From the NCBI GenBank assembly GCA_023101885.1, contig JALPQD010000102.1, forward strand, positions 4,462,971-4,526,970: a stretch of 64,000 nt of DNA, given 5' to 3'. Made by a program: the position numbers and the translations under genes. This document shows, piece by piece, positions 60,965-64,000 of the stretch (the first letter of the stretch is position 1; every line of letters begins with the position of its first letter). The DNA comes from Typhlomys cinereus. Lineage: Eukaryota; Chordata; Mammalia; Rodentia; Platacanthomyidae. The notes under the pieces are model-generated. The model was not told the origin of the DNA. It did no database searches and worked only from the letters and a program-made list of their open reading frames with translations.

Positions 60965-61312
60965 ATGGTTAATACTAACTGTCAGCCTGTCAGGATGCAG
61001 AATCACTTACGGTATGTCTGTGAGATGATCTTTAGATTAGATTCATTGAGTTGTGAAGACTCAGTCTAACAGTGAGCAGCACCATTTCATGGACTGGGGT
61101 CTCAGACTGAAAACAAAGGAAAAAGTGATCTCATGGAAAACATTCATCTCCTACTGCTTCCTGACTGTGGTTGTAATATTTATATAACAACCAGTTGCTT
61201 CGAGCTCTTATGGTCATGGTTCCTATCATGACCTTAAACTGTGAGCCAAATAAACTATACTTTCAAGTTGCTTGCCTAGGTATTTTGTCACTGCAATAAG
61301 TAAATAATACAC
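60965..61312 (+). mobile_element. MaLR/MLT1-type LTR, sense
   Basis: It starts gatggttaatactaactgtc, continues with cttagattag-like and ggactggggtctcagac, and ends ctgtgagccaaataaactat, acttt, ttgtcactgcaataag. The aataaa signal (about 61248) precedes the typical MaLR U5 end. It is the sense counterpart of the 13553-13935 element. Confidence 0.6.
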
Positions 61313-61319
61313 ACTTCCC

Positions 61320-64000
61320 TGTGTCAGACTGATACCCCAGGGTACCAAGTTCATGGCTGAGCAGCAGTACTGGCTAGATCTCATTCCCTATGTATGCCTA
61401 GAAAAAGCCCATCAGGGCTGGTTCTCCTCCTCCTCCAAAGAACCTATGTCACTGAGAGGCCTACAGCATTCCTCTCACAAGTTACTTGCTAGGGACAAGG
61501 ATAGGGAAAAGAGTTCTATTGAAAGTCACTATATTGTCAAAATGCTTAGTTCAGATACCACTTCAAAATATCCATGGCTCCAGTGTACAGAATTCTGTGC
61601 ACCTTTAGACTTCACTAACCTAACTTGCTTTCTTGAATGAAACACTGTAACCTTGTTTTCACTAGGTGCCCTGGTGAAAAACATAGAAAACTGAATTTTT
61701 ATAGTGGCACCTGCACATCTTTATCCCTTCCACTGTTTCTCATCACCCTGCCCATTACAGGATTGGCTGTTCTTGCTCTCCAATTTTCCTTACAAGACTT
61801 AAATTCCTAAAGAATGCTGTTAATCCAAAGAACCACTTCTGAGCCATATGAAAAACCTTTCTTTGACCAAGTATTCTCTTCAAATCTTGCCACACATACC
61901 CACATGCCAGCTCTCTGAACCTACTTTCAGTCTTATACATTCTACATCTAGGTCAAAATGCTCCCTCTGGACCCTAAGCCCTGTATTCCTAAATAGAGTC
62001 TTAAACTGTTTGTTGGATTTTTTGTTTGTTTGCTTGCTTCTTTCTTGTGGGGTTTTTTTAATTGTTTGTTTTTCTTCTTCATTGCTATTCTCTAGAGGAC
62101 CATACTGTCAGATTCCTGGGTTCAACCTGGCTCATGTTGAAGTATGATTATCAAGAATCATAAACAAATACAACACATGAATCCATTCAACCAAAGCATC
62201 GAAGATAGTAGAAAATCTTAGGACCAAAAGGAATTATTGGCATTACAAATAAATTGAGTTTCTTTAAATGGTTCTCATGGTCCAATGCTGTTAACTGCCT
62301 ATTTAATTGCTTCCTACTCAGCAAATTCTAGTAACCTAGATGTGATTTTAAGCTTGACAGGCAAAGTTATGCATGTTAGAGAATGCACCAAAAAATGAGA
62401 CTCAGTAATGGTGAATAAAAATATAAACTTAGTTCATCAAATCAGCATAGTCCATTTACCCACAATACTTATCTCTTCAAATCAGTCAAAATATTACTTG
62501 ATCACAACCCATTTTGTGCAGTAAAAATCAAATGGTAGAAAACGACATTGGCAATACATTTTGTGGAGCTTTAGATGATCATGCAGCCAACCTGTTCCTG
62601 AATCTGAGTTCAGTCTGCTGAAAGTTAAAGCAGTAGTATTATTGGAGAATGAGGAAAGAGAATGAGCCCATGACCCCTTGAGGGGCTCATTCACCACAGT
62701 GGGTTAGTGAGACTGAGTATCTGAACAAGATAATATTCTCCTCGCCATTCTGACTGGTCAATTTGGATGACATATTTTGGGCATCTCTGCTGATTCCATG
62801 ACTGCAACTTGTACACCGTCCACAAATCCCCATCTGCAGCTACAGATGGTCCACAATTTTTTCCTAGTGTTTATAACAGCTCTTGAGGTGGGGGCAGGGA
62901 GAATGAAGGGTTCACAGCCAACTGCCCTAGTCAGGTGAGTGTTCAGTCTTGGTAAATGCTACAGTGAATCTAAACAAATTCACAGAGCCACTTATTCAAT
63001 GTTGGCAAACCATGTCTCAAGAATTATGCTGCAGATATGCACAAACATTACTTAGAACATCACCTTTGGTTCATCACACACTACTGATCTTTAAAAATTG
63101 TGGAATGAGGTGATGTGTTCCTTTAAGAAAAATTTACATATAGAGCTGTGTTTGGTAATTCAGGAAGCACTAGCTGTGGTGACTAACATCATCACATTAA
63201 AATTGAGTTCATCCATCGTAACACATCATCACATTAAAACTGACTTCATCCATCGTGTGTTTAGTAGCTGCTATTTACATGGCAGAGAAATAGAACGCTT
63301 CTATTGCCATAAAAATTTCTTCCAAGGAAAACAGATCTATCAATAATGGCTACCTTTGCCATAATTTTTGTTGTTTAATAATAGTTTTTAAGCCACATAA
63401 TTCTTTTTGTTTATATAAGACAATCAGTTGCTGCTTTTGGAAGGTACCAGGTGACTGTACTAACATATCTTCTTAATCTATGGCAACCAAATGACCCTGG
63501 ACAAATAAGTAATCATGTACTAAATGTGTTTCTTCTGCATAATTTATATGAAATATCAACTTAGAACAAATATGTCAGTCCATTAACTTTCTTTATCTGA
63601 TCTTATTAATTTAGAATTTGGTCAGGTAAGTGGGATAGACTTCATAGTCTACACAACTTAAAAATCACAGTAAAATTATCAAAAATCAGGGATAAGTGTT
63701 AACATACAGAAAGCAATATATATCATTATATTATAATAAAAATTACATTACAAGAGCCAATGGATTCTTCTAGAGAACTGCATATAAATTAGTAGCCAAA
63801 TTTTCAAGATAAATACTGAACAAAGAAAGCAACAGAATATAATCAACATTCTGAAAAAAGTCCAGAATGCCTCATTCAGAAAATATTTTTTAAAATGGAA
63901 TGTAAAATAATATAGTCCATGTTAAAAATAAGAAAACTTATCACATTAATGATATGATAAAAGTCAAATGACAAAACTTAATTTTCAAAATGAAACATTA
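61320..64000. other. Intergenic DNA, no gene seen
   Basis: No gene or assignable repeat beyond a 37-bp tandem duplication at 63187-63260. The last 600 bp is very AT-rich. Confidence 0.45.
63187..63260. repeat. Tandem duplication, 37-bp unit
   Basis: The unit starts catcatcacattaaaa and ends ttcatccatcgt. It occurs twice with a few mismatches. Confidence 0.85.

Overview
The window looks like nuclear, intergenic DNA from a rodent. It is AT-rich, has no ORF resembling a host gene, no recognisable exon and no tRNA, rRNA or CRISPR array, and it is packed with retroelements of different ages. B1-like, B2/B3-like and ID-like SINEs occur with L1 insertions, MaLR-type LTRs and old mammalian repeats (MIR, L2). 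That mix points to a mouse-related (myodont) rodent. The L1 3'UTR and the B2-like SINE do not read like the mouse or rat versions I know, so I do not name a species. All repeat family names come from recalled motifs, not a database search.

Layout: 1-2.3 kb is AT-rich DNA ending in a B1-like and a B2-like SINE. 2.3-3.25 kb holds a complete solo ERV LTR beside a second LTR-like block in the opposite orientation. 3.8-6.1 kb has a chimeric L1 3'UTR and an old L1 body. 8.7-13.9 kb has three L1 3' ends and a MaLR-type LTR. 18.0-24.6 kb is a dense cluster: an L1 end inside a B3-like SINE, a 2.1-kb L1 copy with ORF2 remains including the FADD reverse-transcriptase motif, another ERV LTR, a duplicated 130-bp segment and a further L1 end. 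30-42 kb carries microsatellites, MIRs, old L1 and four L1 3' ends. 43-45 kb is old L1. 50.7 kb has a young B2-like SINE with perfect target-site duplications. 57.4-61.3 kb has MaLR, a composite SINE split by L1, L2 and MIR.

Between the repeats are a few repeat-free stretches with retained CpGs and clustered TAAT, E-box and TCF-like motifs (about 26.5-27.1, 34.0-34.4 and 55.2-55.6 kb). These are candidate conserved enhancers of a distant developmental gene; that is inference from base composition and motifs only.

Nothing here behaves as a gene system. The most unusual observation concerns the L1 3'UTR. Three independent L1 copies keep a 78-codon open frame on the strand antisense to the L1, with the same start, stop and length, and two copies also keep an overlapping sense frame. 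The several L1 3'UTR types, including one chimera, also suggest 3'UTR exchange during L1 evolution.
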